NCBI GenBank assembly: GCA_041736465.1
Contig: JBGSTO010000462.1
Coordinates: 62,001 to 126,000 of the forward strand
Direction: 5' to 3'
Length of the DNA stretch: 64,000 nucleotides
From: JAJUJL01 sp041736465
Lineage (GTDB): Bacteria > Chloroflexota > Anaerolineae > Anaerolineales > UBA4823
The translations under genes were made by a program, and so were the position numbers. How positions within the stretch are numbered: the first letter of the stretch is position 1; the number at the start of each line of letters is the position of its first letter. This document shows, piece after piece, positions 1 to 8,488 of this stretch. The notes beneath the pieces were generated by a model. That model saw nothing but the letters and a program-made list of their open reading frames with translations. It was not told where the DNA came from and searched no databases.

Positions 1-1
1 C

Positions 2-241
2 GCGGGAGGCCGCCACACGGTCGCCCATCTGCTGCTGGAGCACGGCGCCGACCCGAACTTTGTGCAGGGAGAAGGATTCACGCCGCTGCACGCCGCCGCC
101 GACAATGGCGACCTGGAGATGATCCAGATGCTGCTGGATTTCGGCGCCGACTCCAGCCTGCTCACCACGGATGGGCGCAGTGCGGTGCAGCTGGCGCTGG
201 AGAAAGGCTACCGCGAGGCAGCGGAGATGCTGGAGCGGTAG
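2..241 (+). CDS. Ankyrin-repeat protein, C-terminal fragment
   Basis: This frame is open from the window edge to a TAG stop, giving 79 residues of a protein whose start lies outside. The visible part holds two to three ankyrin repeats, with the diagnostic phrases TPLHAAADNGDLEM and LLLEHGADPN and the spacing of about 33 residues. Ankyrin repeats bind other proteins. The partner cannot be told from this fragment. The following gene is on the opposite strand and ends about 70 bases away, so the two converge. Confidence 0.85.
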   Translation, partial: AGGRHTVAHLLLEHGADPNFVQGEGFTPLHAAADNGDLEMIQMLLDFGADSSLLTTDGRSAVQLALEKGYREAAEMLER

Positions 242-309
242 CCGGGTAGGAAGGATGCCATGTGGAAGGCTGATCGGGTAAGGCAGAAATTGAATCGGGA
301 GCAGGGAGG

Positions 310-1095
310 TCAGGCGGAAGCGCCGCTGTAATTGCGTATACCCACCCGCCAGAACCAGCGCGAGAATGCCAGCAGCCCGAGCATCAAGCCAAAGGCAAGC
401 AGCAGTGTTTCGATGCTCAAGCGAGCAGAGAGCGCTTCGGCTGGTACGGTGACAGCAAAGGTGATCGGCACCAGAAAGGTCAGGCCGGTGCGCAGCCAAT
501 CCGGGTAGATGCCGACAGGATAGCGTCCCGCCTGGTATACGCCCTGGAAGAGCTCGACCACCTGTTCCATACGGATTACCCAGAATGCCCCGGTGGTCAG
601 GATCAGCCAGAAGCAGTAAACGATCACTGCACCTACCAGCAGTGCGGTGATGAATGCCGCTACCTGCAGGATTCCGACTGCCTGCTGCAATTGAAATGCG
701 GCATAGCCGGTTACAACCAGCCCCATCAATACATCCACAAACTGCCAGATGCGCACCTCGCGGATGCTGATCAGCATCTGGGCATCTGCGGGGCGCGTCA
801 AGGTGAAATCCAGGGTGCCATTCTGGATGTCGCCCATCAGGCGTTCCATGTTGGGCTGGATGGTGGCGCGGATTAAACCGCCCATCAGGATATGCACGCC
901 CATCACCGCCAGCAGCTCGGGGCGCGTCCAGCCTGCCAACTCGGTGGTATGGCTGAACACCAGCGCCAGCCCCACCAGCCCGGTGACCAGCGCCAGCAGG
1001 GATTGTAAGAGCTGCACGAAGAAGTTGACGCGGTACTGCAGCTCGTTCATCGCCCCAATCTTGAAGAAATGCCATCCCAGGCTGAACAGTCGCAT
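310..1095 (-). CDS. ABC-2 type permease (COG3694-like)
   Basis: This 261-residue integral membrane protein has about six hydrophobic segments and fits the permease family usually found as the third member of a COG4586-COG4587-COG3694 exporter. It contains the family phrase GTLDFTLTRPADAQ in the first cytoplasmic loop. The ATG start lies 3 bases after the stop of the preceding permease gene, so the genes are cotranscribed. It probably forms half of the membrane channel. The substrate is unknown; related systems are loosely called daunorubicin- or multidrug-type, which is not evidence of substrate. Confidence 0.85.
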   Translation of the reverse strand: MRLFSLGWHFFKIGAMNELQYRVNFFVQLLQSLLALVTGLVGLALVFSHTTELAGWTRPELLAVMGVHILMGGLIRATIQPNMERLMGDIQNGTLDFTLTRPADAQMLISIREVRIWQFVDVLMGLVVTGYAAFQLQQAVGILQVAAFITALLVGAVIVYCFWLILTTGAFWVIRMEQVVELFQGVYQAGRYPVGIYPDWLRTGLTFLVPITFAVTVPAEALSARLSIETLLLAFGLMLGLLAFSRWFWRVGIRNYSGASA

Positions 1096-1098
1096 GGA

Positions 1099-1902
1099 TC
1101 AGCCTCCAACCGCCGAGTAGCGCTTCGCGGCTGCTTTCCAGACCAGCAAAACCACCAGCAGTCCGAGCGTAATCCAGAAGACCTGCATACCCAGCCCGGC
1201 GAGCAGCTGCTGGGGTGACATATTGCCCACCAGCGTCTCGATGGGAAAGCTGAAAGCGTATTGGAAGGGGAGGAAATCAGCGATGCGGCGCGCCCAATCC
1301 GGCAGCAGCGCCAGCGGCACAAGCCTTCCTGAGAGCAGCAGCTCGGTGGTGAAGTACAGCTCGAAAATCGCCCCCACGCGTGTGGTCCAGAAGGAGGCCA
1401 ATCCGAGCGCCCACTGCCACATCGAGCGCACCAGGTAAGCGCCCCAGATTGCGAGGAAGAAGATACCCACTTCCAGCCAGCTTGGGCTGAGCGCCGGTTT
1501 GAACAGCCACGCCAGCACGGCGGCAATCGGCAGCCACATCAGGATCACCACGAACTTCCAACCGGCAAAGTAGCCCAGATCGAAGTGCAGCGGGTGAATA
1601 GGGCGGACAAGCATCTCAGAGAGATGCCCCTCGCGGATGCGCCACTCCCAGCCGTAGGGCGTAAAGACGACATTCATGTTGCGCACCAGCGTCCAGATGA
1701 TGTAATAGGCGGCAAACTGGCTCTCGGTATATCCAGCGACTTGCCCGCCCTGAGCGCGGGCGATGGTGGTCCACACCACCAGGTACACCACCGGTTCGGT
1801 GACCATGCCAATCATGTAGAAGTAATTCGCCACCCGGTATTGGAACTGTTCCAGGATGGACATCTTCATCAGGCTCAGGTACACCGCCGCCATGTCTTTC
1901 AT
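1099..1902 (-). CDS. ABC-2 type permease (COG4587-like)
   Basis: This 267-residue membrane protein has about six predicted membrane helices. The motif REGHLSEMLVRPIHPLHFDL between the second and third helices is the counterpart of GTLDFTLTRP in its partner permease. The ATG overlaps the stop of the upstream ATPase gene as ATGA, and an AGGAG ribosome site precedes it, so translation is coupled. With the next gene it probably forms a heterodimeric exporter channel in the cytoplasmic membrane. The exported substrate cannot be inferred. Confidence 0.87.
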   Translation of the reverse strand: MKDMAAVYLSLMKMSILEQFQYRVANYFYMIGMVTEPVVYLVVWTTIARAQGGQVAGYTESQFAAYYIIWTLVRNMNVVFTPYGWEWRIREGHLSEMLVRPIHPLHFDLGYFAGWKFVVILMWLPIAAVLAWLFKPALSPSWLEVGIFFLAIWGAYLVRSMWQWALGLASFWTTRVGAIFELYFTTELLLSGRLVPLALLPDWARRIADFLPFQYAFSFPIETLVGNMSPQQLLAGLGMQVFWITLGLLVVLLVWKAAAKRYSAVGG

Positions 1903-2882
1903 GCAGCCTTCTCCTGGGCAAAGACGGACTCGATCACCTCGTCGATGGGCGGTTCCTCAATGGTTAGATCGGCTACCTGGCGCTCGTTAAGCAGGCGGGC
2001 TGCCACCCTGGATACATCCGCTTTCGGCACGCGCAAGAAGCGCTTGGGACCATCCCTGCCGACCTCTTCGCCATATTCCGAGAGATCTCCGTTGGCTTCT
2101 TCCAGCACCACACCGATGGTTTTGGTGGCGGAAAAGCGTTCCACCAGCCCGCTCAGGTCGCCGTCGTGCAGGATCTGCCCATGATGGATGACGATCACCC
2201 GCTTACACAGCGCGGCTACATCTGCCATATAGTGGCTGGTGAGCAGCACAGTGGCGCCGGTGCGCTGGTTGTACTCGGCGATGAAACGCCGCAGCCTGCG
2301 CTGCATGGTCACATCCAGACCGATTGTGGGCTCGTCCAGGAACAGTACCTGGGGCCGGTGCAGCAAGGACCCGACGATCTCCATTTTCATGCGCTCGCCC
2401 AGCGATAGGTTGCGCACCGGCTTGCGCACCAGGTCGCCCAGCTCCAGCAGCTCGATCAGCTCATCGCGCGTCTTGCGGAACAGATCCGGTTGGAGGGAAT
2501 ACACTGCCCGGTTCAGGTCGAAGGAGTCCATAGCAGGGATATCCCATGCCAGCTGGTTGCGGTTGCCCATGATCAGGGCGATCTGGCGCAGATAAGCCTT
2601 TTCTCTTTTCGAGGGGGTGTGACCCAGCACGCGAGCGCTGCCCGAGGTAGGGAAAAGCAGTCCGGAGAGCATCTTCAGCGTGGTGGTCTTGCCTGCGCCG
2701 TTAGGGCCCAAGAAACCAACTACCTCGCCATGCGCGATTTCGAAAGAGATCGCCTCCACAGCTTTGACGGCGCGCATCTTGCGTTTCACCAGGCTGCGAA
2801 TGGAGGCTGCCAGCCCGGCTTCGCGCTCGGGCACGTGAAAGGTTTTGGTGAGGTGGTCAACCAGGATTGCAGGTGTGGTCAA
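1899..2882 (-). CDS. ABC exporter ATP-binding protein (COG4586-like)
   Basis: This 327-residue ATPase is the first gene of the exporter operon. The Walker A motif GPNGAGKTT is at residues 59-67, the signature LSLGERMK at 159-166 and Walker B VLFLDEP at 179-185, followed by the TSHYM switch region. The N-terminal extension (V-K-R-K-M-R-A-V-K before the first beta strand) and the extended C-terminal region are typical of COG4586. The start is TTG at 2880-2882, preceded by AAAGGA on the minus strand at good spacing. It powers export through the two ABC-2 permeases encoded downstream. Confidence 0.93.
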   Translation of the reverse strand: MTTPAILVDHLTKTFHVPEREAGLAASIRSLVKRKMRAVKAVEAISFEIAHGEVVGFLGPNGAGKTTTLKMLSGLLFPTSGSARVLGHTPSKREKAYLRQIALIMGNRNQLAWDIPAMDSFDLNRAVYSLQPDLFRKTRDELIELLELGDLVRKPVRNLSLGERMKMEIVGSLLHRPQVLFLDEPTIGLDVTMQRRLRRFIAEYNQRTGATVLLTSHYMADVAALCKRVIVIHHGQILHDGDLSGLVERFSATKTIGVVLEEANGDLSEYGEEVGRDGPKRFLRVPKADVSRVAARLLNERQVADLTIEEPPIDEVIESVFAQEKAA

Positions 2883-2925
2883 TAATCGTTTCCTTTACCA
2901 GGCACTAATGGGTGAACAAAGCGTT

Positions 2926-2931
2926 ATTATA
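2926..2931 (-). promoter_or_regulatory. Possible -10 box of the ABC exporter operon
   Basis: The minus strand reads TATAAT here, about 44 bases before the TTG start of the ATPase gene. No convincing -35 hexamer is present at 16-18 bases, so the assignment rests on the -10 match and position only. Confidence 0.35.
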
Positions 2932-3028
2932 ACCGCATTGAAAGCATGATATTGGCAGATCGAATTCTGCAGCTTTCACCGGCTGGGTAGTTCTGCTGGC
3001 TCAACGCATGATCACTGCTCTGGCGTGC

Positions 3029-3058
3029 TTGACCGGCATGACGAGAATCTGCTATATT
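3029..3058 (+). promoter_or_regulatory. Sigma-70-type promoter for the small membrane protein
   Basis: TTGACC at 3029-3034 and TATATT at 3053-3058 are separated by 18 bases. The predicted start of transcription lies about 55 bases before the ATG at 3120, which is preceded by an AGGAGAGCAGG ribosome site. Confidence 0.55.
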
Positions 3059-3119
3059 GAGGGGGGAATAAACTCGGCAGTTCGCACAATGCTCAAGCGA
3101 TAAGTGAGAGGAGAGCAGG

Positions 3120-3533
3120 ATGAAAGCAGTGCGCTGGATTGGTCTGGTGGTAGTTGGAATGGTGCTATTGATCGGCCTGCACGGCTATTTCTATACCACA
3201 GGTCTGCTGAACAAAGCAATCAGCCGTTGTGGAGCCTACCCGACCCTGGATGAAGCCATCCAGGCTGATATTCTTCATAACAATTTTGACCCGGCCTGGT
3301 TCGATGAATATATCAAAGCCCAAAACAGTAAAAGGGTTTCATGGACCTGGTACGTGGTAAAGAAAGTCAAGCCTGAGTATGCCGGCGAGCTCCAGCAGGC
3401 GCCAAAACCGGAATACTACTGTGGGGGCAGCTTCTACCATCACACCAAACTTGGCTGGGTTGGACTGCCAGAAGGTTTTTGGAACGCCTTTGGCTTTATG
3501 GATTTGTGGATGTGGGTATATCGTCTATATTAA
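3120..3533 (+). CDS. Small membrane-anchored or secreted protein, unknown function
   Basis: This protein of 137 residues starts with a short basic stretch and one hydrophobic helix (residues about 7-25), so it is either secreted or anchored with its body outside. The rest is rich in Trp and Tyr and has two cysteines (in ISRCGAYP and YYCGGSF) that could pair outside the cell. I do not recognise a family. It has its own promoter-like sequence and a strong ribosome site. Its last 9 bases overlap the end of the convergent mmdB gene. Confidence 0.7.
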   Translation: MKAVRWIGLVVVGMVLLIGLHGYFYTTGLLNKAISRCGAYPTLDEAIQADILHNNFDPAWFDEYIKAQNSKRVSWTWYVVKKVKPEYAGELQQAPKPEYYCGGSFYHHTKLGWVGLPEGFWNAFGFMDLWMWVYRLY

Positions 3534-4652
3534 GCCGCTCACCAGAGCCAATAGCACCCCACCCGCCATGACGCTGCCAAGCTGCCCGGCGGTGTTGGCG
3601 CCCATGGCGTGCATCAAGATGAAGTTCTCGAAATCTTCTTCCTGAGCCACCTGTGCCGCCAGCCGCCCAGCCATGGGGAAGGCGCTGATGCCGGCCGCGC
3701 CGATCAGCGGATTGACTTTACCGCCAGTAGCGAAAGCCATCAGTTTGCCGAACAGCAGGCCCGCCACCGTATCCAGGGTAAAAGCCACCAACCCCAGGAT
3801 CAGCACCTGCAGCGTTGCCAGATTCAGGAATGAGCCAGCATCCATGGTCGAGCCGATGGTCACGCCCAAGAAAAGTGTGGCGGTGTTGGCGATCTCGTTC
3901 TGAGCCGATTTGTTCAGGCGCTCTACCACACCGGCCTCGCGCAGCAAATTGCCCAGCATGAGCATCGAGATGAGCGGCGTGGCTTCCGGGACCAGCAGAC
4001 CCACTGCCAGGGTGACCAGGATGGGGAAGAGCACGCGGGCGCGCTTAGAAACCGGCCGAGGGGCGTAATCCATGCGGATGCGCCGTTCGGCTTTGGTGGT
4101 CAGCAGGCGCATTAAGGGCGGCTGGATGATGGGCACCAGGCTCATGTAGGAATATGCTGCCACGGCAATGGGCGCCAGCAGCTCTGGCGCCAGCTTGGCA
4201 GCGACGAAGATCGAGGTAGGCCCATCGATGGCGCCGATCACGCCGATGCTGGCAGCCTGGTTGAGTGGGAAGCCCAGCAGGGCAGCCAGCGTGAGCGTAC
4301 CGAAGATGCCGAACTGTCCGGCTGCGCCCAGCAGCACCAGATGCGGCTGGGAGAGCAGCGGGGAGAAGTCGATCATCGCCCCCACGCCGATGAAGATCAG
4401 CAGCGGGAACAGCTCAGTGCTGATGCCGGCGCGGTACAGCAGGGCAAACAGACCTTCGCCCTCGCTCATGCCGGCGAGTGGGATATTCGCCACAACGCAG
4501 CCAAAGCCGATGGGCAGCAGGAGAACCGGTTCGTACTCTTTGAGCACTGCCAGGGCGATCAGCGTCAGACCAACGGCGATCATCAGCGCGTTGCCCCAGG
4601 TGAAAGCTGCCAGGCCCTTGATCAATTCGGGGAACAGGGTGGAAAAATCCAT
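3525..4652 (-). CDS. mmdB: Na+-pumping acyl-CoA decarboxylase beta subunit
   Basis: This 375-residue polytopic protein belongs to the OadB/MmdB/GcdB family, the subunit that removes CO2 from carboxybiotin and couples this to Na+ export. Family landmarks are GVGAMIDFSPLL, the conserved acidic loop GAIDGPTSIFVAAKLAPELL (the region of the essential Asp of OadB), and the C-terminal GANTAGQLGSVMAGG. I chose the ATG at 4652 because it begins MDFSTLFPEL, like other family members, and lies 34 bases after the stop of mmdC. The longer frame to 4745 adds unrelated residues. Last gene of the mmdA-D-C-B operon. Substrate specificity cannot be read from this subunit. Confidence 0.93.
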   Translation of the reverse strand: MDFSTLFPELIKGLAAFTWGNALMIAVGLTLIALAVLKEYEPVLLLPIGFGCVVANIPLAGMSEGEGLFALLYRAGISTELFPLLIFIGVGAMIDFSPLLSQPHLVLLGAAGQFGIFGTLTLAALLGFPLNQAASIGVIGAIDGPTSIFVAAKLAPELLAPIAVAAYSYMSLVPIIQPPLMRLLTTKAERRIRMDYAPRPVSKRARVLFPILVTLAVGLLVPEATPLISMLMLGNLLREAGVVERLNKSAQNEIANTATLFLGVTIGSTMDAGSFLNLATLQVLILGLVAFTLDTVAGLLFGKLMAFATGGKVNPLIGAAGISAFPMAGRLAAQVAQEEDFENFILMHAMGANTAGQLGSVMAGGVLLALVSGLI

Positions 4653-4686
4653 GGGTGCGTGTATCCGACTTTCTGCGTACGGCGAA

Positions 4687-5196
4687 TCAAGGCTCGAATT
4701 CAAGCAGCAGGTCGCGGTGCTGCACCGTTTGCCCGGCGTTGACAAGCAGGCGGGCGATCACACCGGCGCGCGGGGATCGAATGAGGTTCTTCATTTTCAT
4801 CGCCTCGAGCAGCAGCAGTTCCTGCCCTGGTTGGACTTCGTCACCGGGTTTGACTGCCAGCGAAAGAACGACGCCGGGGATGGGGGCGCGCACGGCGATC
4901 TCTGCTGCGACTACGGCAGCGGGTTGGGGCGCCGGGCGTTGGATGACCGGTTCGGGGCGTGGGGAGGCGGGAGCGGGCTGGCTTTGGAAAGCAGAGGACT
5001 GCGTATAGGCGGCATCCGGGCCAGAGGGTCGTGAATATTGCACGCCCGGCAAGGTGAAATAGGGTTTGACGCCGCCCTCGCTCTCCAGGAAAATTTCTAC
5101 AGGCTGCCCGTCAACCATGGCGATGATGGGGTTGGTGTGCAGCTCACCCAGCTCAACCTGGTAGCGCTTGCCTTCGATGGTGATGATATATTTCAT
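4687..5196 (-). CDS. mmdC: Biotin carboxyl-carrier subunit of the decarboxylase
   Basis: This protein of 169 residues has a short N-terminal domain, a Pro/Ala-rich flexible linker (about residues 50-95) and a C-terminal biotinyl domain with the motif LLEAMKMKN, whose central Lys carries biotin. It shuttles the carboxyl group from the carboxyltransferase to the membrane subunit. The ATG at 5194-5196 overlaps the stop of the upstream gene as ATGA, which decides the start against a longer open frame to 5481. The Pro/Ala linker is standard for this family. Confidence 0.92.
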   Translation of the reverse strand: MKYIITIEGKRYQVELGELHTNPIIAMVDGQPVEIFLESEGGVKPYFTLPGVQYSRPSGPDAAYTQSSAFQSQPAPASPRPEPVIQRPAPQPAAVVAAEIAVRAPIPGVVLSLAVKPGDEVQPGQELLLLEAMKMKNLIRSPRAGVIARLLVNAGQTVQHRDLLLEFEP

Positions 5197-5558
5197 CTGG
5201 ACCGTCCTAGTTTGTCCATGGCTTTCGCACGGCTGATCGCTTGCCAGGGGCTCACTGCTGCAGAGGGTGGAGTGGGGAAGGCATGCGGGGTATGGTCCAG
5301 CTCCTGTGCCAGAGCGATGGCGACTGCCGCAGCGGCAGCGCGGTGACGGCGTTCGTCCTCTCCACTGGTTTCGGAGATGGTTTCCGTTCCCGGCACAGCC
5401 GCCTGGGGGGATAATCCAGGCTCTGCGTTCTGTTCCACTCGCTCGGGCGCCAGCCGCACCAGCAGGGCCATAAGCCCCCACAGCAGCAGGAGAGCGCCGA
5501 ACACGAGCCCCATGCCCAGCAGGGTGATTTGAAAAGTGAGGGTTAAGATATGGCTCAT
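5193..5558 (-). CDS. mmdD: Decarboxylase gamma/delta subunit (OadG/MmdD family)
   Basis: A protein of 121 residues with one N-terminal membrane helix containing the family phrase TLLGMGLVFGALLLLWGLMAL, then a charged Pro/Ala linker, and a C-terminal WQAISRA stretch typical of OadG-like proteins. This small subunit anchors and assembles the complex between carboxyltransferase and beta subunit. It is the second gene of the operon and is translationally coupled to mmdC by a 4-base overlap. The low conservation of the family means the assignment leans on position as well as sequence. Confidence 0.88.
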   Translation of the reverse strand: MSHILTLTFQITLLGMGLVFGALLLLWGLMALLVRLAPERVEQNAEPGLSPQAAVPGTETISETSGEDERRHRAAAAAVAIALAQELDHTPHAFPTPPSAAVSPWQAISRAKAMDKLGRSR

Positions 5559-5637
5559 ATCAAACTCTTATGCGCATGATTTCGCACATGGCACAGATGT
5601 AGAGAAAATTCCTTGGTCATCTCTCGGTGGATCATGC

Positions 5638-7191
5638 CTACATTGGAATGTTGCCATGTTTGCGCGGCGGCGCAGATGAAAACTTATCTCGCAGGGCGCC
5701 CAATGAGGCGATTATCTTGGGACGCGTCTCGCACGGCTCGATAATATCGTCTACGTAACCGGCACTGGCAGCAAAATAGGGATTGTTGAAGCGCTCCCGG
5801 TAATCGTCCACCAGACGCCGGCGTTCTTCTGCCGGGTTTCCGGCGGCTGTGATTTGCTTCTTGAACAGGATGTTGACGGCGCCTTCGGCGCCCATCACGG
5901 CAATCTCGGCGCTGGGCCAGGCATAGGTCACATCGGTGCCCAGGTACTTGGAACCCATTACCACATAGGCTCCGCCGTACGCCTTGCGGGTGATCACCGT
6001 CACCTTGGGCACGGTGGCCTCCGAGTAGGCGTACAGCACTTTGGCGCCGTGACGGATGATGCCGGCGTGCTCCTGGCCCACACCGGGGAGAAAGCCGGGG
6101 GAATCGACGAAAGTGACCAGCGGAATGTTGAAGCAGTCGCACAGGCGGACAAATCGCGCCATCTTGTCCGAGGCATCGATATCGATCACACCTGCCATCA
6201 CGCTGGGTTCCTGGCACACGATGCCCACAGTATGCCCGCCCATGCGCGCCAGGGCGGTGATGGCATTGCGGGCGAAAGTGGGCTGGATCTCAATCAGGCT
6301 GCCCTGGTCCACCACGCGCCCGATCACTGTGTGCATCGAATATGGTTCAGTGGGGTCAAGCGGTACGATGTGGTTCAGCTCCATATCCATGCGCAGTGGG
6401 TCGTCTACCGGCGGATGATAGGGCGGATTTTCCACGTTATTGGAAGGGAAGTAGCCAATCACCCGCCGGGTGAGCGCTAGGGCTTCCTGCTCGCTTTCCA
6501 CCGCCAGGTGCGCCGTGCCGGTCAGGTCCATGTGCACATCGGCGCCGCCCAACGATTCGGAGTCGATCACCTCGCCGGTGACGGATTTGATCACCTCCGG
6601 GCCGGTCAAGAACATGAAGGAGTGCTTGCGTACCATGATGATCAGGTCGGTAAGCGCCGGCGAGTACGCCGCGCCGCCGGCGCACGGGCCAAGCATCACG
6701 CTGATTTGCGGGATGACACCCGAGTACAGTGCGTTGCGGCGAAAGATCTCGGCGTAGCCGCCCAGAGACTTGACGCCCTCCTGGATGCGCGCCCCGCCTG
6801 AGTCGATCAGCCCGATGACCGGCACACCGTTGCGCAGGGCCAAATCCATCACACGGCAGATTTTGTGCGACTGCATCTCCGAGAGCGTGCCGCCGTAGAC
6901 GGTGAAATCCTGTGCGTAGACATACACCGTGCGCCCGTCGACCTGCCCGTAGCCTGTGATCACCCCATCGCCCAGGTACTTATCAGACGCAATGCCCATT
7001 TCGTCGCCAGGGTGAGTGATGAAAGGCTCCAGCTCATTGAATGTGCCCGGGTCGAGCAATAAATCCAGGCGCTCGCGAGCGGTCAGCTTTCCCTTGGCGT
7101 GCTGGGTGGCGATGCGTTCGGCGCCGCCGCCCAGGCGGGCTTGCTCGCGGTGCTGACGCAAGGCGATGATTCGGGGGTCTTCAGCAGTCAT
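5638..7191 (-). CDS. mmdA: Acyl-CoA carboxyltransferase subunit (methylmalonyl-CoA decarboxylase alpha)
   Basis: This 517-residue protein belongs to the biotin-dependent carboxyltransferase family (crotonase fold in two halves). The acyl-CoA oxyanion motifs SGGARIQEG (131-139) and GPCAGGAAYSPA (168-179) lie in the N half, and YGGAYVVMGSK lies in the C half for carboxybiotin. It transfers CO2 from an acyl-CoA, probably (S)-methylmalonyl-CoA, to the biotin of MmdC. Its neighbours mmdD, mmdC and mmdB, in the Veillonella-type order, point to a Na+-exporting decarboxylase and away from an ATP-dependent carboxylase; no biotin carboxylase gene is present. Glutaconyl-CoA or malonyl-CoA as substrate cannot be excluded. 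Confidence 0.92.
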   Translation of the reverse strand: MTAEDPRIIALRQHREQARLGGGAERIATQHAKGKLTARERLDLLLDPGTFNELEPFITHPGDEMGIASDKYLGDGVITGYGQVDGRTVYVYAQDFTVYGGTLSEMQSHKICRVMDLALRNGVPVIGLIDSGGARIQEGVKSLGGYAEIFRRNALYSGVIPQISVMLGPCAGGAAYSPALTDLIIMVRKHSFMFLTGPEVIKSVTGEVIDSESLGGADVHMDLTGTAHLAVESEQEALALTRRVIGYFPSNNVENPPYHPPVDDPLRMDMELNHIVPLDPTEPYSMHTVIGRVVDQGSLIEIQPTFARNAITALARMGGHTVGIVCQEPSVMAGVIDIDASDKMARFVRLCDCFNIPLVTFVDSPGFLPGVGQEHAGIIRHGAKVLYAYSEATVPKVTVITRKAYGGAYVVMGSKYLGTDVTYAWPSAEIAVMGAEGAVNILFKKQITAAGNPAEERRRLVDDYRERFNNPYFAASAGYVDDIIEPCETRPKIIASLGALRDKFSSAPPRKHGNIPM

Positions 7192-7374
7192 AAGATTGTG
7201 TCCTTCTTGTGCAATCTTTCACGGATGGGTGCATGATACACCTGAACGTGAGCCGGGGTTAGTGACGATTGTAATACATTCTGCCGTGAGAATGGTCGGG
7301 TGTCGGGGCATGACCCACAGCACGACCTGGATTTAGGCGCGGATATACGGATAAACTCTTGAATCAACCCACCC

Positions 7375-8475
7375 CTAGGCTTTCAGGACCAGCGCTTCCC
7401 ACTCTGCATCACCGTGTAGAAATTGAAACTCCGGGCGTGAACGGGCGGAATCGATGTTATCCCAGCCCTGGGCGACGGCTTTTTTGAGAGCTTGCAGCGC
7501 ACCGGCTTTATCTTGCAATCCGGCGTGGGCACAGGCTTGCAGGTAGTAGGTCACCACCGGCGGGTGCGCTTCGAGCTCCAACACGCGCTGGCAGCATACC
7601 AGTGCTCGGGTGTACTCGCCCTGATCGCGCAGGTCGGCGCTCAAGGCAATATAGTGATAGACCTCTTCGAAATCAACCAGGTACATATTGTACTGGCGCT
7701 CGAGCTGCAAACCGAGTTTCTCCGCAGTGCGCAGCGAAGCGGTGTTGGTCTGCCCGCAGTCCCATACCACGGTTCGCAGGCCGTTTTGCAGGCCGTAGTT
7801 GATGGCTGCAGCAGAAACGATGCTCGCTAACCCCTGCCGGCGGTAGTCTTCGTGGGTGAACAGACCGATATCACCCTGGTCGCCAACCACGCAGTCGATC
7901 ACCGCATGCGCAGCAACGTGATCGCCGTGCACGATCACGAAACCAAAGCCATCCCGCAGCTCAGGCTGCTGTCCTTTCCAGGATCGGATCAGGCTGTGCA
8001 CGTCCTCCGGCAGGGAAAGCCGCGCCTGCTCAACCAGGCCCGGTTCAATTTTGAGCAGCAGGCTGCCGTCAGGCAGCGGTGGCAGCTCAGCGCTCAGAGC
8101 TGATGTGGCGATGTAGCGCAGGCGCGGCGCGCGCACCGGCTCACGATTTGGGAAGATGCTCGGAAACTGCTCGATCCAGCGATCACTGGTAGCGCTGATA
8201 TATGCACCCCAGGCCTGCGGGCCGGTCAGCTCACCGCTCATCACGGCTATTCCCAACGCATTGCAGGCTGCATTGGATGGGCTGCCGCCAAGGTAAACCC
8301 ACATGCCGCGGGCTGCCAGCACGGCGGTTGAGGGTCGGGAAACATCATCTACATACACTGCGCCGTCCATGGTATGGTGCAAGACTGCCTGGCAGAAAAG
8401 CTGGTGCTGGAGCGGCTCGAACAGAGGGCGGACGAGCGGATATTGGGAGGTGGGAAGTGGCTGAAAAAATTTCAC
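7375..8475 (-). CDS. GNAT-family acetyltransferase with C-terminal TPR-like region
   Basis: This 366-residue protein resembles the GNAT_acetyltran (PF12746-like) group, in which an N-terminal half of unknown fold precedes a GNAT domain (about 165-270). The acetyl-CoA pyrophosphate-binding loop RRQGLA is at 212-217. The C-terminal 90 residues form helical pairs that look like TPR repeats (GEYTRALVCCQRVLELE). The start is an ATG 13 bases after the stop of the radical SAM gene, so the two are probably cotranscribed. The acetyl acceptor is unknown. The pairing may mean joint work on one substrate, but nothing in the sequence proves it. Confidence 0.8.
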   Translation of the reverse strand: MKFFQPLPTSQYPLVRPLFEPLQHQLFCQAVLHHTMDGAVYVDDVSRPSTAVLAARGMWVYLGGSPSNAACNALGIAVMSGELTGPQAWGAYISATSDRWIEQFPSIFPNREPVRAPRLRYIATSALSAELPPLPDGSLLLKIEPGLVEQARLSLPEDVHSLIRSWKGQQPELRDGFGFVIVHGDHVAAHAVIDCVVGDQGDIGLFTHEDYRRQGLASIVSAAAINYGLQNGLRTVVWDCGQTNTASLRTAEKLGLQLERQYNMYLVDFEEVYHYIALSADLRDQGEYTRALVCCQRVLELEAHPPVVTYYLQACAHAGLQDKAGALQALKKAVAQGWDNIDSARSRPEFQFLHGDAEWEALVLKA

Positions 8476-8488
8476 TAGAAAATCCTTG

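Noticed and set aside
5197..5481. N-terminal extension of the biotin carrier frame
   Set aside because: It lies inside mmdD in another frame and is Arg/Gly/Pro-rich; the ATGA overlap at 5193-5196 fixes the start.
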